Positions 25,341 to 34,083 of a stretch of 36,473 bases of DNA are shown piece by piece. Each line of letters begins with the position of its first letter. Position 1 is the stretch's first letter. The notes beneath the pieces were generated by a model that was not told the origin of the DNA, did no database searches, and saw only the letters and a program-made list of their open reading frames with translations. The position numbers were made by a program, and so were the translations under genes. This stretch comes from Ectothiorhodospiraceae bacterium (GTDB lineage Bacteria > Pseudomonadota > Gammaproteobacteria > Nitrococcales > Aquisalimonadaceae): assembly GCA_020831885.1 (NCBI GenBank), contig JAFIFU010000036.1:1-36473 (forward strand), given 5' to 3'.

Positions 25341-26678
25341 ATGCATCAAGCACTACAGCGCCTGTTCAACATCCGCCGGGAGGAAGTGCTGCCGGTGCTG
25401 CTGGCGGCGTTTTTCTTCTTCTGTGTGCTCACGGCCCTGATGCTGTTGCGCCCGGCGCGTGAGGCGCTGGGGCTGCAACGGGGCGTGGAGGTGGTCCGCT
25501 GGCTGTTCATGGGCACCGCCGTGATCACGCTGCTGGTCAATCCCCTGTTCGGCCTGCTGGTCAGCCGCCTGCCGCGCATGCAGTTCATTTCCGCCACCTA
25601 CCTTTTCTTCGCCGCGAGCCTGTTCGGCTTTTACGCGGTAATGGTCTTTGCACCGGAGGCCATCGGCATCACCACCGGGCAGGTGTTCTACGTCTGGTTC
25701 AGCGTGTTCAATCTGTTCATCACCATGGTGTTCTGGGCTCTGATGGCGGATCGCTTCACCCTGGAGCAGGGCAAACGCTTTTTCGGCATGATCGCCGTCG
25801 GCGGCACGCTCGGGGCGATTTTCGGGCCCTGGCTGGCCTCGGTGCTGGCAGGCATGATCGGTACCCCCGGTCTGCTGCTGGTGGCCATCGGGTTTCTGCT
25901 GCTGGCGCTGGGCGCCGCCTGGGCGCTCACGCGGGTGCAACCCGAACGCCCGGCGGCGGAGCGGATGCCGGACGCTGAAGCGGGCATTATCGGGGGCAGT
26001 GCCTGGGCGGGTTTCCAAGCCGTCTTCCGGTCCCGTTACCTGATGGGCATTGCCGGTTACGTGATCATTCTGGCCATCATGGCCACGTTCATCTACTTCA
26101 CCCGGCTGCAGATGGTGGCGGCCATGGAGCAGGAGCTGGATGCCCGTACCACGCTGTTCGCCTACATTGACCTGATCACCCAGATGGCCACCCTGGTGAT
26201 GCAGGCGCTGGTTGCCGGGCACCTGATGCGGCGGGTGGGGGTGCCCGTTACATTGGCACTGTTGCCGGCCACCGCCGCCATGGGTTTTCTGGGCCTGGCG
26301 ATCGTGGGGTCGCTGGCGGCGTTGATTGTGCTGGAGGCCAGCTTCCGCGCCGTGCAGCGGGCGCTGATGCGACCCGCCCGGGAGACGCTCTACACGGTGG
26401 TCAGCCGGGAGGACAAGTACAAGTCCAAGGCTTTTATCGACACCTTCGTCTATCGTGGAGGTGATGTGGTTGGCGCCCAGGTGGAGGGTCTGCTGGGGCG
26501 ACTGGGCATGGCCCTGGCCGGTGTGGCCAGTGTGGCTGTTCCCCTGGCCTTGGTGTGGGCCCTCCTGGGGCTGTGGTTGGGCCGGGCGCAGGCGCGCATT
26601 GCGGCGGCCGGCGACCCGTCCCGCAGCCGTGCCGCGACCCGGGATCATGCGGTTTCCGTCGGGAGGACAGGGCCATGA
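25341..26678 (+). CDS. NTP/NDP exchange transporter-like membrane protein
   Basis: This is a 445-residue integral membrane protein with about 11-12 hydrophobic segments. The N-terminal FNIRREEVLPVLLAAFFFFCVLTALMLLRPAREALG is characteristic of the ATP/ADP translocase (Tlc/Npt) superfamily branch found in free-living bacteria, which resembles MFS carriers. True nucleotide exchange is proven mainly in intracellular parasites and plastids, so the cargo here is open. The ATG at 25341 follows AAAGG closely. An open frame extends upstream through the A2 repeat to 25110, but that part reads repeat sequence and is not credible as protein. The stop overlaps the aldo/keto reductase start (ATGA), so the two are coupled. 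Confidence 0.85.
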   Translation: MHQALQRLFNIRREEVLPVLLAAFFFFCVLTALMLLRPAREALGLQRGVEVVRWLFMGTAVITLLVNPLFGLLVSRLPRMQFISATYLFFAASLFGFYAVMVFAPEAIGITTGQVFYVWFSVFNLFITMVFWALMADRFTLEQGKRFFGMIAVGGTLGAIFGPWLASVLAGMIGTPGLLLVAIGFLLLALGAAWALTRVQPERPAAERMPDAEAGIIGGSAWAGFQAVFRSRYLMGIAGYVIILAIMATFIYFTRLQMVAAMEQELDARTTLFAYIDLITQMATLVMQALVAGHLMRRVGVPVTLALLPATAAMGFLGLAIVGSLAALIVLEASFRAVQRALMRPARETLYTVVSREDKYKSKAFIDTFVYRGGDVVGAQVEGLLGRLGMALAGVASVAVPLALVWALLGLWLGRAQARIAAAGDPSRSRAATRDHAVSVGRTGP

Positions 26679-27622
26679 TGACGCGACGTGATTACCTGCG
26701 GCTGATGCTTGCCGCCGGCGTATCCCTGACCCTCAAGCCGGGCCTGCTTGCGGCCCGGCCGGACGAGGCATTGCCTCTGATCACCCGGGCCATTCCGGCT
26801 TCCGGGGAGCGGATGCCGGTGGTGGGGCTCGGGAGTTCCGCCACGTTCTCGCGAGTGGCGGGACAGGGTGCAACCGACCGGCTGGGTGAGGTGCTGGCGG
26901 CCCTGGTGGAAAAGGGGGGGCGGGTGTTTGATACCGCGCCGTCTTATGGCGAGGCTGAGCGGGTGGCGGGCGAGCTCGCGCGGGCCCGGGGTTTAACGGA
27001 TGACATGTTCTGGGCCACAAAAGTCAACGTGGCCGGGCGGGGCGGGGGCAGCGCCGACCCGGACGCGGCCCGGGCGCAGATCGAGCGGTCTTTCGACTAC
27101 GCCCACAAGTCACCCATCGACCTGATCCAGGTGCATAACCTGGGCGACGTGCCCACCCAACTGGGCATACTCAAGGACCTACGGGAGCAGGGGCGGGTAC
27201 GCTATATCGGTGTGACCACCACTTTCCCGCGGCAGTATCAGGAGCTGGAGCGGATCATGCGCCGCGAACCCCTGGATTTCATCGGCATCGATTATGCGGT
27301 GGACAACCGGGTCATGGAGGAGCGCATCCTGCCACTGGCGGAGGAGCGGGGGATCGGGGTGCTTGTTTATGCCCCGTTCGGGCGCGACCGCTTGTGGGAC
27401 CGGGTTGAGGGCCGGCCCGTGCCCGACTGGGCGGAAACCTTCGATGCCCATTCCTGGGCGCAGTTCTTCCTGAAGTTCGTGGTCTCCCACCCCACGGTGA
27501 CCGCCGCCACCCCGGCCACCAGCCGCCGGCAGCATATGGTGGATAACATGGGCGCAGCCTATGGCGCACTGCCGGGTGCGGAAATGCGCCAGCGCATGGT
27601 GCGTCATATCGAGTCGCTGTAG
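26675..27622 (+). CDS. Aldo/keto reductase with a Tat-like signal
   Basis: This 315-residue protein has the complete aldo/keto reductase tetrad: Asp86 and Tyr91 (FDTAPSYGE), Lys116 (WATKVNV) and His154 (IQVHNLGD). The N-terminus, TRRDYLRLMLAAGVSLTL, is a twin-arginine type signal followed by a hydrophobic stretch and LAARPDEA, so export of the folded enzyme is likely. The first residues overlap the end of the transporter gene. GGGAGGA precedes the ATG. An exported NADPH-dependent reductase is unusual, because the cofactor is normally cytoplasmic; it may bind its cofactor before export or use a different redox partner. The substrate is unknown. Confidence 0.88.
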   Translation: MMTRRDYLRLMLAAGVSLTLKPGLLAARPDEALPLITRAIPASGERMPVVGLGSSATFSRVAGQGATDRLGEVLAALVEKGGRVFDTAPSYGEAERVAGELARARGLTDDMFWATKVNVAGRGGGSADPDAARAQIERSFDYAHKSPIDLIQVHNLGDVPTQLGILKDLREQGRVRYIGVTTTFPRQYQELERIMRREPLDFIGIDYAVDNRVMEERILPLAEERGIGVLVYAPFGRDRLWDRVEGRPVPDWAETFDAHSWAQFFLKFVVSHPTVTAATPATSRRQHMVDNMGAAYGALPGAEMRQRMVRHIESL

Positions 27623-27646
27623 CGTGCATACGCGGGAATCCGGGTA

Positions 27647-28333
<687 letters not shown>

Positions 28334-28343
28334 TCACAAGCTC

Positions 28344-28471
28344 TTGGGCCTGAGGCGGTTTTCGCCCGTGGCGTGTGGCAAGCCACCATGGCCGGAGCCA
28401 TGGCCTGCGGCGCCTTGCCCCCAAACAGGTGGAAAGCCGGCGCGCCATGGGAATGGATCAGCGCTTTCTTA
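28344..28471. repeat. Fold-back repeat, mixed half-element (C)
   Basis: This is about 130 bp between the convergent endonuclease V and methyltransferase genes. Its left part follows arm 2 of form A (CGGTTTTCGCCCGTGGC, then GCAAGCCACCA...CCTGCGGCGCCTTGC). Its right part ends like form B (CCATGGGAATGGATCAGCGC TTTCTT). The tip hairpin is ATGGC/GCCAT instead of CAGGTAG/CTACCTG in A2. The left terminus is missing. It shows that forms A and B exchange modules. Confidence 0.7.
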
Positions 28472-29287
28472 ACGATTCGCGGCGACAAAATGGGTTTCCA
28501 TTGGAAAGGTCACGCCATGGTCGTCCGTGAAGGCCGCCAATGCCGGTTCCAGATCGGCGATCAGTGCTTCCAGACTGTCCCCGTGGAGTTCAGCCAGCGG
28601 CTCCGCCAGAGGCGAGCTCGCTGCCTCCTGACGGAGGTACTCCGACGGGCTGGGGAACCGTACATCCAGGATGTCGTGCTGGACCGAAACCCCGGAGAAG
28701 CCCTGGGCTTTCAGTTCTTCCCGGAGTGTGTCGGCGTCCGGGCCACTGAAGGGCGAGCGCATCATGTCCCCGGCCGCTTTGCCGGCATGCCGTTCCAGCG
28801 TCGTTGCCAGTACTCCGTAGCTGGGGTTGAACGCAAGATCACGGAGCGATGCCAGCACCAGTCGACCCCCCGGTGCGAGCACACGGTGAAGCTCTGCGAG
28901 CGCCTTGGCCCGGTCAGCCACGAACTGCAGCACTTGCTGGCTGAGGGCGACATCGAAGGTGCGGTCCTCAAATGGCAGTTCCTCCAATGCTCCTTTTTCC
29001 CAGGCCACTGTCTGGTCTGCGTCCTGGCGGCGCGCCTCGGCGAGCATTCCGTCGTTGATATCGACGCCCACCACCTTGCTTGCCCGGCCCAGGCGCGAGG
29101 CTGCGGTCCGGGCGACAATGCCGGTACCACATCCGGCGTCCAGGATGCGGTCTCCCGGTGCGACGTCCGCGTGCGTCAGCAAGCGCTCGGCCCATCGCCG
29201 GAAGAAACGTCCCACAAGGTAGTCTTCGTAGGCGGTGGCGCTGTTCTGATCAAGTTGCCAGGCTGATCTGTCCTCTTCATTTTTCAT
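28469..29287 (-). CDS. Class I SAM-dependent methyltransferase
   Basis: This 272-residue methyltransferase has motif I ILDAGCGTGIVARTAA (about residues 49-64), the acidic VVGVDINDGMLAEARR, and the post-motif FDVALSQQVLQFVADRAKALAELHRVLAPGGRLVLAS, all as in UbiE/methyltransferase_11 proteins. AAGGAGG sits ideally before the ATG at 29287; the frame is open to 29353 but reads through an operator region. It is divergent from a TetR regulator, with repeated GTAGACCG sites between, so it is probably the repressed target. The substrate is unknown. The stop touches the end of a repeat element. Confidence 0.9.
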   Translation of the reverse strand: MKNEEDRSAWQLDQNSATAYEDYLVGRFFRRWAERLLTHADVAPGDRILDAGCGTGIVARTAASRLGRASKVVGVDINDGMLAEARRQDADQTVAWEKGALEELPFEDRTFDVALSQQVLQFVADRAKALAELHRVLAPGGRLVLASLRDLAFNPSYGVLATTLERHAGKAAGDMMRSPFSGPDADTLREELKAQGFSGVSVQHDILDVRFPSPSEYLRQEAASSPLAEPLAELHGDSLEALIADLEPALAAFTDDHGVTFPMETHFVAANR

Positions 29288-29306
29288 GACTGCCTCCTTG
29301 GAATAA

Positions 29307-29335
29307 GTAGACCGTCTGACATAGTATGTAGACCG
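29307..29335. promoter_or_regulatory. Repeated GTAGACCG operator, candidate TetR (LmrA/YxaF-type) site
   Basis: GTAGACCG occurs at 29307-29314 and again at 29328-29335, exactly 21 bp (two helical turns) apart. The first copy also forms the palindrome AGACCGTCT. As I recall, TAGACC is part of operators used by LmrA/YxaF regulators, and the adjacent TetR gene is of that type. Control of the divergent methyltransferase and autoregulation are inferred. Confidence 0.6.
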
Positions 29336-29369
29336 AACATCATATTTCGTCAACTACAACGGAACCCGG

Positions 29370-29966
29370 ATGATGAGAACGGACACGCGAATGCGGATGA
29401 TCGAGACGACGGCGAGACTGGTCCAGGCACGGGGCCTTCATGGCGTCAGTCTCAGTGAGATCCTCCGGGAGAGCGACGCCCCCCGGGGCTCGCTGTACTT
29501 TCATTTCCCCGGGGGCAAGTCGGAGCTGATTCTGGAAGCCGTGCGGTCCGGGATAGAAGAGGCGAGTGAGGCGCTCAGGGCGTGCCTGGACGGGGCGGAC
29601 AACCCTGCGGAGGGGGTGCGGGATTTTTTTCGGATTGTCGCGCGGGAACTGGTTGATTCCGATTACGTGTTCGGCTGCCCGGTCGCGGGGGTTGTTCTTG
29701 ATCGGCCTGAGATCGGCTCGGAGTTGGAGAGGACATGTCAGGCCGCATTGGATCAGTGGGGCCGTATGTACCGTGAAGCCTTCCTGGCGGCCGGCATGGC
29801 GCCGGACCGCGCCGAGCGTCTGGCGATGACGGTTCTGGCCGGCCTGGAAGGCGCGTTGATGATGGCGCGCAGCGAACAGCGCCCCACCGCGATCGAGGGG
29901 GTTGGCGAAGAGGTTTCACGGTTGATTGCGGACGCACTGCCGCCACGGAACGCCGGAGTTTCGTAA
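29370..29966 (+). CDS. TetR/AcrR regulator, LmrA/YxaF type
   Basis: This is a 198-residue repressor. The DNA-binding domain contains RGLHGVSLSEILRESDAPRGSLYFHFPGGKSELI; the FPGGK ending and the later FGCPVAGVVLD segment are typical of the LmrA/YxaF branch. The gene starts ATGATG at 29370, with ribosome-site similarity weak. It is divergent from a methyltransferase, with repeated GTAGACCG sites in between. Members of this branch often respond to aromatic or antibiotic-like ligands; here the ligand is unknown. Confidence 0.92.
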   Translation: MMRTDTRMRMIETTARLVQARGLHGVSLSEILRESDAPRGSLYFHFPGGKSELILEAVRSGIEEASEALRACLDGADNPAEGVRDFFRIVARELVDSDYVFGCPVAGVVLDRPEIGSELERTCQAALDQWGRMYREAFLAAGMAPDRAERLAMTVLAGLEGALMMARSEQRPTAIEGVGEEVSRLIADALPPRNAGVS

Positions 29967-30121
29967 GCCGCGGTTCCGGCGTTTCCCGACCGGGCCTCAG
30001 CCCTTGCCGGGTGGGCGTTGACAATGCCTGCGCCGTGACTCTGTCAGTGGCGGATTGCACGCCGATTGGCCAAAAACGACATCGCGGGTACGTTTATCAA
30101 CGTGTTACCTGCGGCGGGTGC

Positions 30122-30841
30122 TCAGGCGGGTCCGGTGTACTCCAGAGCCAGCATTGCGCAGAGTTCCCGCAGGCACTCCTCGAACAGCGGTTCCACGTCC
30201 CCGCAGGCGAAATCAAGTTGGTTCAGCACCTCCATGCACACCAGGCCGTAGAGCCGGATCCAGCATGTGATGAACACATGCACGGCTTCCGGTGGCAGCG
30301 CGCCGTCAATCTCCAGTGAGTAGGCCTCCAACTGCTGCTTGTGGGCCGGCGGAAAATCGGCCGGATCCGGAACCGGAAAGGGCGTTGATTCCCACAGCTC
30401 CGCGAGCTGTTTCAGGAAGACGTGCCCGAACCGGCAGCCGGCCATGTGTAGCGGAGATTCCGGCCGGAGCTGGCTTCTCGGGGGAACCGGGCTTGCGAAT
30501 ACCCAGCGAAACTCCGGCGGATGACGGACTGCCCATGCACGGAACGCCCGCGAGGTGGCCAGCAGGCGGTCACGGTGGGCTCCGGTCGGGTGCGCATCAC
30601 GCGCTGCCTCCATTTGCGTGGTGAGTTCGGTGTAGAAATCCGCCGTAACGGCCTCGACCAGTTCCTCATGACTGGCGTAGTAGCGGTATATGGCGGGCCC
30701 GCTCATTCCCATGCGCCGGGCGATCGCGTTGATGGTGACTGCCGCCGGTCCCTCCGCGATTAACAGTTCACGCGCTGTGGCGCGTATCTCCCTCAGTGTG
30801 TCCAGGCGGATTTTCTCTCGTCGGCTGACCTGCGGCGACAT
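30122..30841 (-). CDS. TetR/AcrR regulator with WHG-type C-terminal domain
   Basis: This is a 239-residue repressor. The helix-turn-helix spans GPAAVTINAIARRMGMSGPAIYRYYASHEELVEAV (about residues 30-65). The C-terminal half (RDRLLATSRAFRAWAVRHPPEFRWVFASPVPP) is the TetR_C/WHG-type domain. GAGG lies before the ATG. It is divergent from the siderophore-interacting protein gene, and two inverted repeats lie between them, so it probably represses that gene and itself. The inducer is unknown. Confidence 0.92.
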   Translation of the reverse strand: MSPQVSRREKIRLDTLREIRATARELLIAEGPAAVTINAIARRMGMSGPAIYRYYASHEELVEAVTADFYTELTTQMEAARDAHPTGAHRDRLLATSRAFRAWAVRHPPEFRWVFASPVPPRSQLRPESPLHMAGCRFGHVFLKQLAELWESTPFPVPDPADFPPAHKQQLEAYSLEIDGALPPEAVHVFITCWIRLYGLVCMEVLNQLDFACGDVEPLFEECLRELCAMLALEYTGPA

Positions 30842-30869
30842 CCCATGACCTCTCGTTGCGCTTCCAAAT

Positions 30870-30905
30870 GATAGACGAGCTATCTTTAGTTACATATTGT
30901 AACTA
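30870..30905. promoter_or_regulatory. Two inverted repeats between TetR and SIP genes
   Basis: GATAG-ACGAG-CTATC (30870-30884) is followed by TAGTTACA-TAT-TGTAACTA (30887-30905), a palindrome with perfect 8-bp arms. Both lie in the 94-bp divergent gap. The second is the better TetR operator candidate and would overlap the promoter of the SIP gene. Confidence 0.65.
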
Positions 30906-30935
30906 GTGTTATATGGACAAACATGGAGATGGAAG

Positions 30936-31709
30936 ATGATGACCAGTCGAACCTCCGGGCGCCGCATGTCGCTCAACCCGTTGCCCAGGCTTTTCGCTGG
31001 TCACTATGCGGAAGGCGTGGTGGAAGAGACGGTGCTGGAAACCTCTTCGGTGCGGCGTATCCGCATCGTATCCCCGACTGTGAAAACCCTGGCTTACCGA
31101 CCCGGGCAGCATGTGCGGATTCAGATCAACGACCCGCTTTCCCTGTATGGCCTGTTGCGCCCGGGCGAAACCCTTCGGAGCTACACCATCTGCAATTTTT
31201 CACGGGAAGAGGGCGCCTTCGAGCTGCGTATCCATCTGTATCCCGGGGAGGGTATCGGTCTGCGGTGGGCGACATCCGTGAGCGCCGGGGATCCGGTGGT
31301 GTTCTGGGGTCCCCAGGGTGATTTCGTCACCCGGCCCGGGCCGTACCACCTCTTTCTGGGCGAGGAATCCGCCACGCTGGCGTTCCAACCCATGATTGAG
31401 ACCCTGGACGATGCGGCACCGGTGTATGCCTTGCTGGAAAGTGATCATGAGACCGACGCCATTCCCATCGATGGCGTTAGCCATCTGCAGCGGGCCTTCC
31501 GGTGCGGTGCGTCGGCGGTCGCGTCCCAGGCGATGCTGGATGCGCTCTCCGCGATGGAACTCCCCGATCGGCCGGGGCGGGCCTACATCGCCGGCGAGGC
31601 CCGGACCTGCCAGCTGGTGCGCCGCCATCTCATCAATCAGCGGGGGTGGCCGCGTACGGCCATCAAGATCAAACCGTTCTGGGCTGTCGGCAGGCGCGGC
31701 CTGCACTGA
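30936..31709 (+). CDS. Siderophore-interacting protein (FAD-dependent ferric reductase family)
   Basis: This 257-residue flavoreductase has an FAD-binding beta-barrel whose signature RSYT lies at residues 81-84 (LRSYTICNF), then GPQGDF. The C-terminal half ends with GEARTCQLVRRHLINQRGWPRTAIKIKPFWAVGRR, which in the family binds NAD(P)H and matches the usual SIP ending (Y/FW..G). Such proteins reduce ferric siderophores in the cytoplasm. I use the ATG at 30936, with GGAG seven bases upstream; an earlier ATG at 30906 is in frame. The neighbours are a TetR regulator rather than siderophore transport genes, so the electron acceptor may differ from the textbook role. Confidence 0.88.
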   Translation: MMTSRTSGRRMSLNPLPRLFAGHYAEGVVEETVLETSSVRRIRIVSPTVKTLAYRPGQHVRIQINDPLSLYGLLRPGETLRSYTICNFSREEGAFELRIHLYPGEGIGLRWATSVSAGDPVVFWGPQGDFVTRPGPYHLFLGEESATLAFQPMIETLDDAAPVYALLESDHETDAIPIDGVSHLQRAFRCGASAVASQAMLDALSAMELPDRPGRAYIAGEARTCQLVRRHLINQRGWPRTAIKIKPFWAVGRRGLH

Positions 31710-31835
31710 TACGTCATTGCCCCGTTTCAGGATCTCAACGGTGATGGATCGCTGGATACCGTTCTGGTGGCTCAGCGCACCGAGCCCTTCGCCTTGAGCG
31801 GGGAGAATAGCCCGCTGCATGACGGCGATCTCCTG

Positions 31836-32345
31836 TCAGACGGCGGAGCCGGTGAGTTTGCGCAGGGCACCCAGCAGGCGTTGTTCATGCTGGCCGGGCT
31901 GGTAGCTGCCGGCGGGCATGCCGAAGGCCACGTTCAGCCGGTTCCAGCCGTTGATGGCGATGATGGTGAAGGTGATCCGGGTCATGTCCTTTTCCGGGAA
32001 ATGCCTGGCCAGGGCGGCGAAGGCTGCCTCAAGATCACCGCCGGCGCCGAGGTCGGTGAGCGCCTCGGTCCAGGCCAGGGCGGCGCGTTCGGCGTCCGTG
32101 TAGACGTCCGCCTCCCGCCATACCGGCAGCAGGTCGATGCGCAGCGGTTCCTCGCCCATGGCCCGCAGCTCCTTGGTGTGCATGTCCACGCAATAGGCGC
32201 AGCCGTTCATCTGCGACGCGCGAAGCTCTATCAGCTGCATCAGTGATGGGTCGAGGCCGGAGGTGTGCAGATAGCCGCTCAGCGCGGACATGGCCTGCAG
32301 GGGCACCGGGTCGGCGTGGGTCGTGTAATCCAGGCGAATAGGCAT
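31836..32345 (-). CDS. Carboxymuconolactone decarboxylase / AhpD-like protein
   Basis: This 169-residue helical protein has the CxxC redox pair Cys49/Cys52 and His56 (NGCAYCVDMHTKEL), the AhpD-type peroxidase-like active site. GAGGGAG precedes the ATG. It is divergent from an ECF41 sigma factor gene, the classic partner arrangement: ECF41 factors are linked to carboxymuconolactone decarboxylase, oxidoreductase or epimerase genes. A matching ECF41 promoter (32386-32412) faces it. It likely disposes of hydroperoxides or reactive electrophiles; the exact reaction is unknown. Confidence 0.93.
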   Translation of the reverse strand: MPIRLDYTTHADPVPLQAMSALSGYLHTSGLDPSLMQLIELRASQMNGCAYCVDMHTKELRAMGEEPLRIDLLPVWREADVYTDAERAALAWTEALTDLGAGGDLEAAFAALARHFPEKDMTRITFTIIAINGWNRLNVAFGMPAGSYQPGQHEQRLLGALRKLTGSAV

Positions 32346-32385
32346 GTTTACTCCCTCGTGGGTTTTGGTGAAGGTTCAAGGCTCA

Positions 32386-32412
32386 GACGGGGCGGGTATG
32401 CCGGATGTGACA
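32386..32412 (-). promoter_or_regulatory. ECF41-type promoter for the carboxymuconolactone decarboxylase gene
   Basis: On the minus strand TGTCACA (32412-32406) is followed by 16 bases and CGTC (32389-32386). This fits the published ECF41 consensus TGTCACA-N16-CGTC exactly. The -10 element is about 40 bp before the start codon at 32345. Recognition by the neighbouring sigma factor is inferred. Confidence 0.85.
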
Positions 32413-32424
32413 GCCGGTCCGGAC

Positions 32425-32451
32425 TGTCACGATTTGGCGGAACGGGACGTC
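32425..32451 (+). promoter_or_regulatory. ECF41-type promoter for the sigma factor gene
   Basis: TGTCACG (32425-32431), 16 bases, then CGTC (32448-32451), one change from the consensus TGTCACA-N16-CGTC. The start codon is 34 bp further on at 32485, which indicates autoregulation. Its -35 and that of the opposing promoter form an inverted repeat (GTGACAG/CTGTCAC) only about 12 bp apart. GACGTCAC/GTGACGTC at 32446-32466 forms a further palindrome over the -10. Confidence 0.8.
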
Positions 32452-32484
32452 ACTGCTGGTGACGTCAATCGATGAGGATTCGCC

Positions 32485-33348
32485 GTGGAGCACAAGACAC
32501 GGGTTTACCAGCGGGCTCGGCCAAGACTGTTCGGCCTGGCTTATCGCCTGCTGGGCAGCCGGATGGATGCGGAAGACGTTGTGCAGGATGCATGGTTCAA
32601 ATGGAGCGACGCCGATGCCACCGAGATCCGCAACCCGGAGGCCTGGCTGGTGACGGTGGTCACCCGCCTGGGTATCGACCGGCTGCGCCAGTTGCAGGCG
32701 CGGAGGGAGGACTATTTCGGGCCCTGGCTACCGGAGCCGGTGCTGGGCGCCCAGGGACGTAGCGCCGAGGATCTGAACGAGCTGGCCTCGGATCTGTCCA
32801 TGGCCTTTCTGCTGGCGCTGGAGCGGCTGGGGCCCGAGGAGCGTGCCGCCTTCCTGCTACGGGAGGTGTTCGATTACTCCTATGCCGAGCTTGCCGACGC
32901 TTTGGGAAAGAACGAGGCGGCCGTGCGCCAGATGGTCTCCAGGGCGCGTGGCCGTGTCCGCGAGGACCGGCCGCGTTTTCAGGTAAGCGAAGAAGAGCAC
33001 CGGCGGATCGTCCAGCGCTTCGTCCATGCGTTGATGGGAGAGGATGCGGAGGCGTTCGTGAACCTGCTGGCCGAAGAGGTGAGCTGGGTTTCCGATGGCG
33101 GAGGCAAGGCGGTGGCGGCAACCAAGGTCGTACACGGCGTCCGGGCCGCATCGCGGCTGGCCATGGGGCTGGCGCGACGGTGGCGTGGCCGGTTCCAGGC
33201 TGAGCTGGAAACGGTGAACGGTCAGCCCGGTATCATGATTCGTGTACAGGGGCGGCTGCATTCGATCATGACGCTGGAAATCGACGGCAACAGGATTTTC
33301 CGGATTTACTCGGTCGTGAATCCGGACAAGCTCCCGGGCGGACCGTGA
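32485..33348 (+). CDS. ECF41-family sigma factor with SnoaL-like C-terminal domain
   Basis: This 287-residue extracytoplasmic-function sigma factor has region 2 at about residues 8-75 (LAYRLLGSRMDAEDVVQDAWFKW) and region 4 at about 105-160 (LGPEERAAFLLREVFDYSYAELADALGKNEAAVRQMVSRAR). The ECF41 hallmarks are all there: WLPEP at 81-85 in the linker, and DGGGK (204-208) and NPDKL (279-283) in the fused SnoaL-like domain, which acts as a built-in regulator in place of an anti-sigma factor. It starts at GTG with GAGG upstream. Both flanking promoters fit its consensus, so the sigma factor probably drives itself and the carboxymuconolactone decarboxylase gene. Confidence 0.96.
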   Translation: MEHKTRVYQRARPRLFGLAYRLLGSRMDAEDVVQDAWFKWSDADATEIRNPEAWLVTVVTRLGIDRLRQLQARREDYFGPWLPEPVLGAQGRSAEDLNELASDLSMAFLLALERLGPEERAAFLLREVFDYSYAELADALGKNEAAVRQMVSRARGRVREDRPRFQVSEEEHRRIVQRFVHALMGEDAEAFVNLLAEEVSWVSDGGGKAVAATKVVHGVRAASRLAMGLARRWRGRFQAELETVNGQPGIMIRVQGRLHSIMTLEIDGNRIFRIYSVVNPDKLPGGP

Positions 33349-33441
33349 CCGTGACCGTGGCCTGCGCCAGGAGCGCCAGGTCCCAGGATCCGGCCGGGCC
33401 TCAGGTCCGGCGTTGCGTGAGCCCCGGAGAGGGATTTCGTG

Positions 33442-34083
33442 TCAGCCGGCCTGGCCGGCGACGAACGGGTTGGTCTTGCGCTCGTGGCCGAAGGTGGAGG
33501 CCGGGCCGTGCCCCGGCAGGAACTGCACGTCGTCGCCGAGCGGAAACAGCTTTTCCCGGATGGAACGGATCAGCGTCCCATGGTCGCCCCGCGGGAAATC
33601 GGTGCGGCCGATGGAGCCCTGGAACAGCACGTCCCCCACCACGGCAAAGCGTCCTTCAGGGCTGAAGAACACCACGTGCCCCGGGGTATGGCCCGGGCAA
33701 TGCAGCACCTGGAGTTCGGTCTCGCCCACGGTCACGGTGTCTCCGTCCTCCAGCCAGCGGTCGGGGGTGAAGGGTCGGGCCCCGTCAAAGCCGAAGCGCT
33801 GGCTCTGTTCGGCCAGGCCGTCGATCCAGAACTGGTCGTCACGGTGCGGACCCTCCACAGGCACCCGGAGCCGCTCGGCCAGTTCCGCCACGGCGCCGGC
33901 GTGATCCAGGTGCCCGTGGGTCACCAGAATTCGCTCCACCGTTACCCCGGCCTGCTCCACGGCTTCCAGGATGCGCCCGGTCTCCCCGCCCGGGTCCACC
34001 ACTGCGGCCTTCCCGGTGCGCTGGCAGCAGAGGATGGAACAGTTCTGTTGGAACGGCGTGACGGGAACGATGTAGACCTTCAC
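33442..34083 (-). CDS. Metallo-beta-lactamase-fold hydrolase (glyoxalase II-like)
   Basis: This 213-residue metallohydrolase has the binuclear zinc motif HGHLDH at 56-61 and further ligands in LHCPGHTPGHVVF and GDVLFQGSIGRTDFPRG. This is the YcbL/GloB-like group, which hydrolyses S-lactoylglutathione or related thioesters. Start: a GTG at 34083 with AGGAG six bases upstream gives the normal KVYIVPVTPFQQNC beginning; the frame is open to 34170. It is a single gene ahead of an SDR gene on the same strand, separated by 130 bp. Confidence 0.93.
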   Translation of the reverse strand: MKVYIVPVTPFQQNCSILCCQRTGKAAVVDPGGETGRILEAVEQAGVTVERILVTHGHLDHAGAVAELAERLRVPVEGPHRDDQFWIDGLAEQSQRFGFDGARPFTPDRWLEDGDTVTVGETELQVLHCPGHTPGHVVFFSPEGRFAVVGDVLFQGSIGRTDFPRGDHGTLIRSIREKLFPLGDDVQFLPGHGPASTFGHERKTNPFVAGQAG

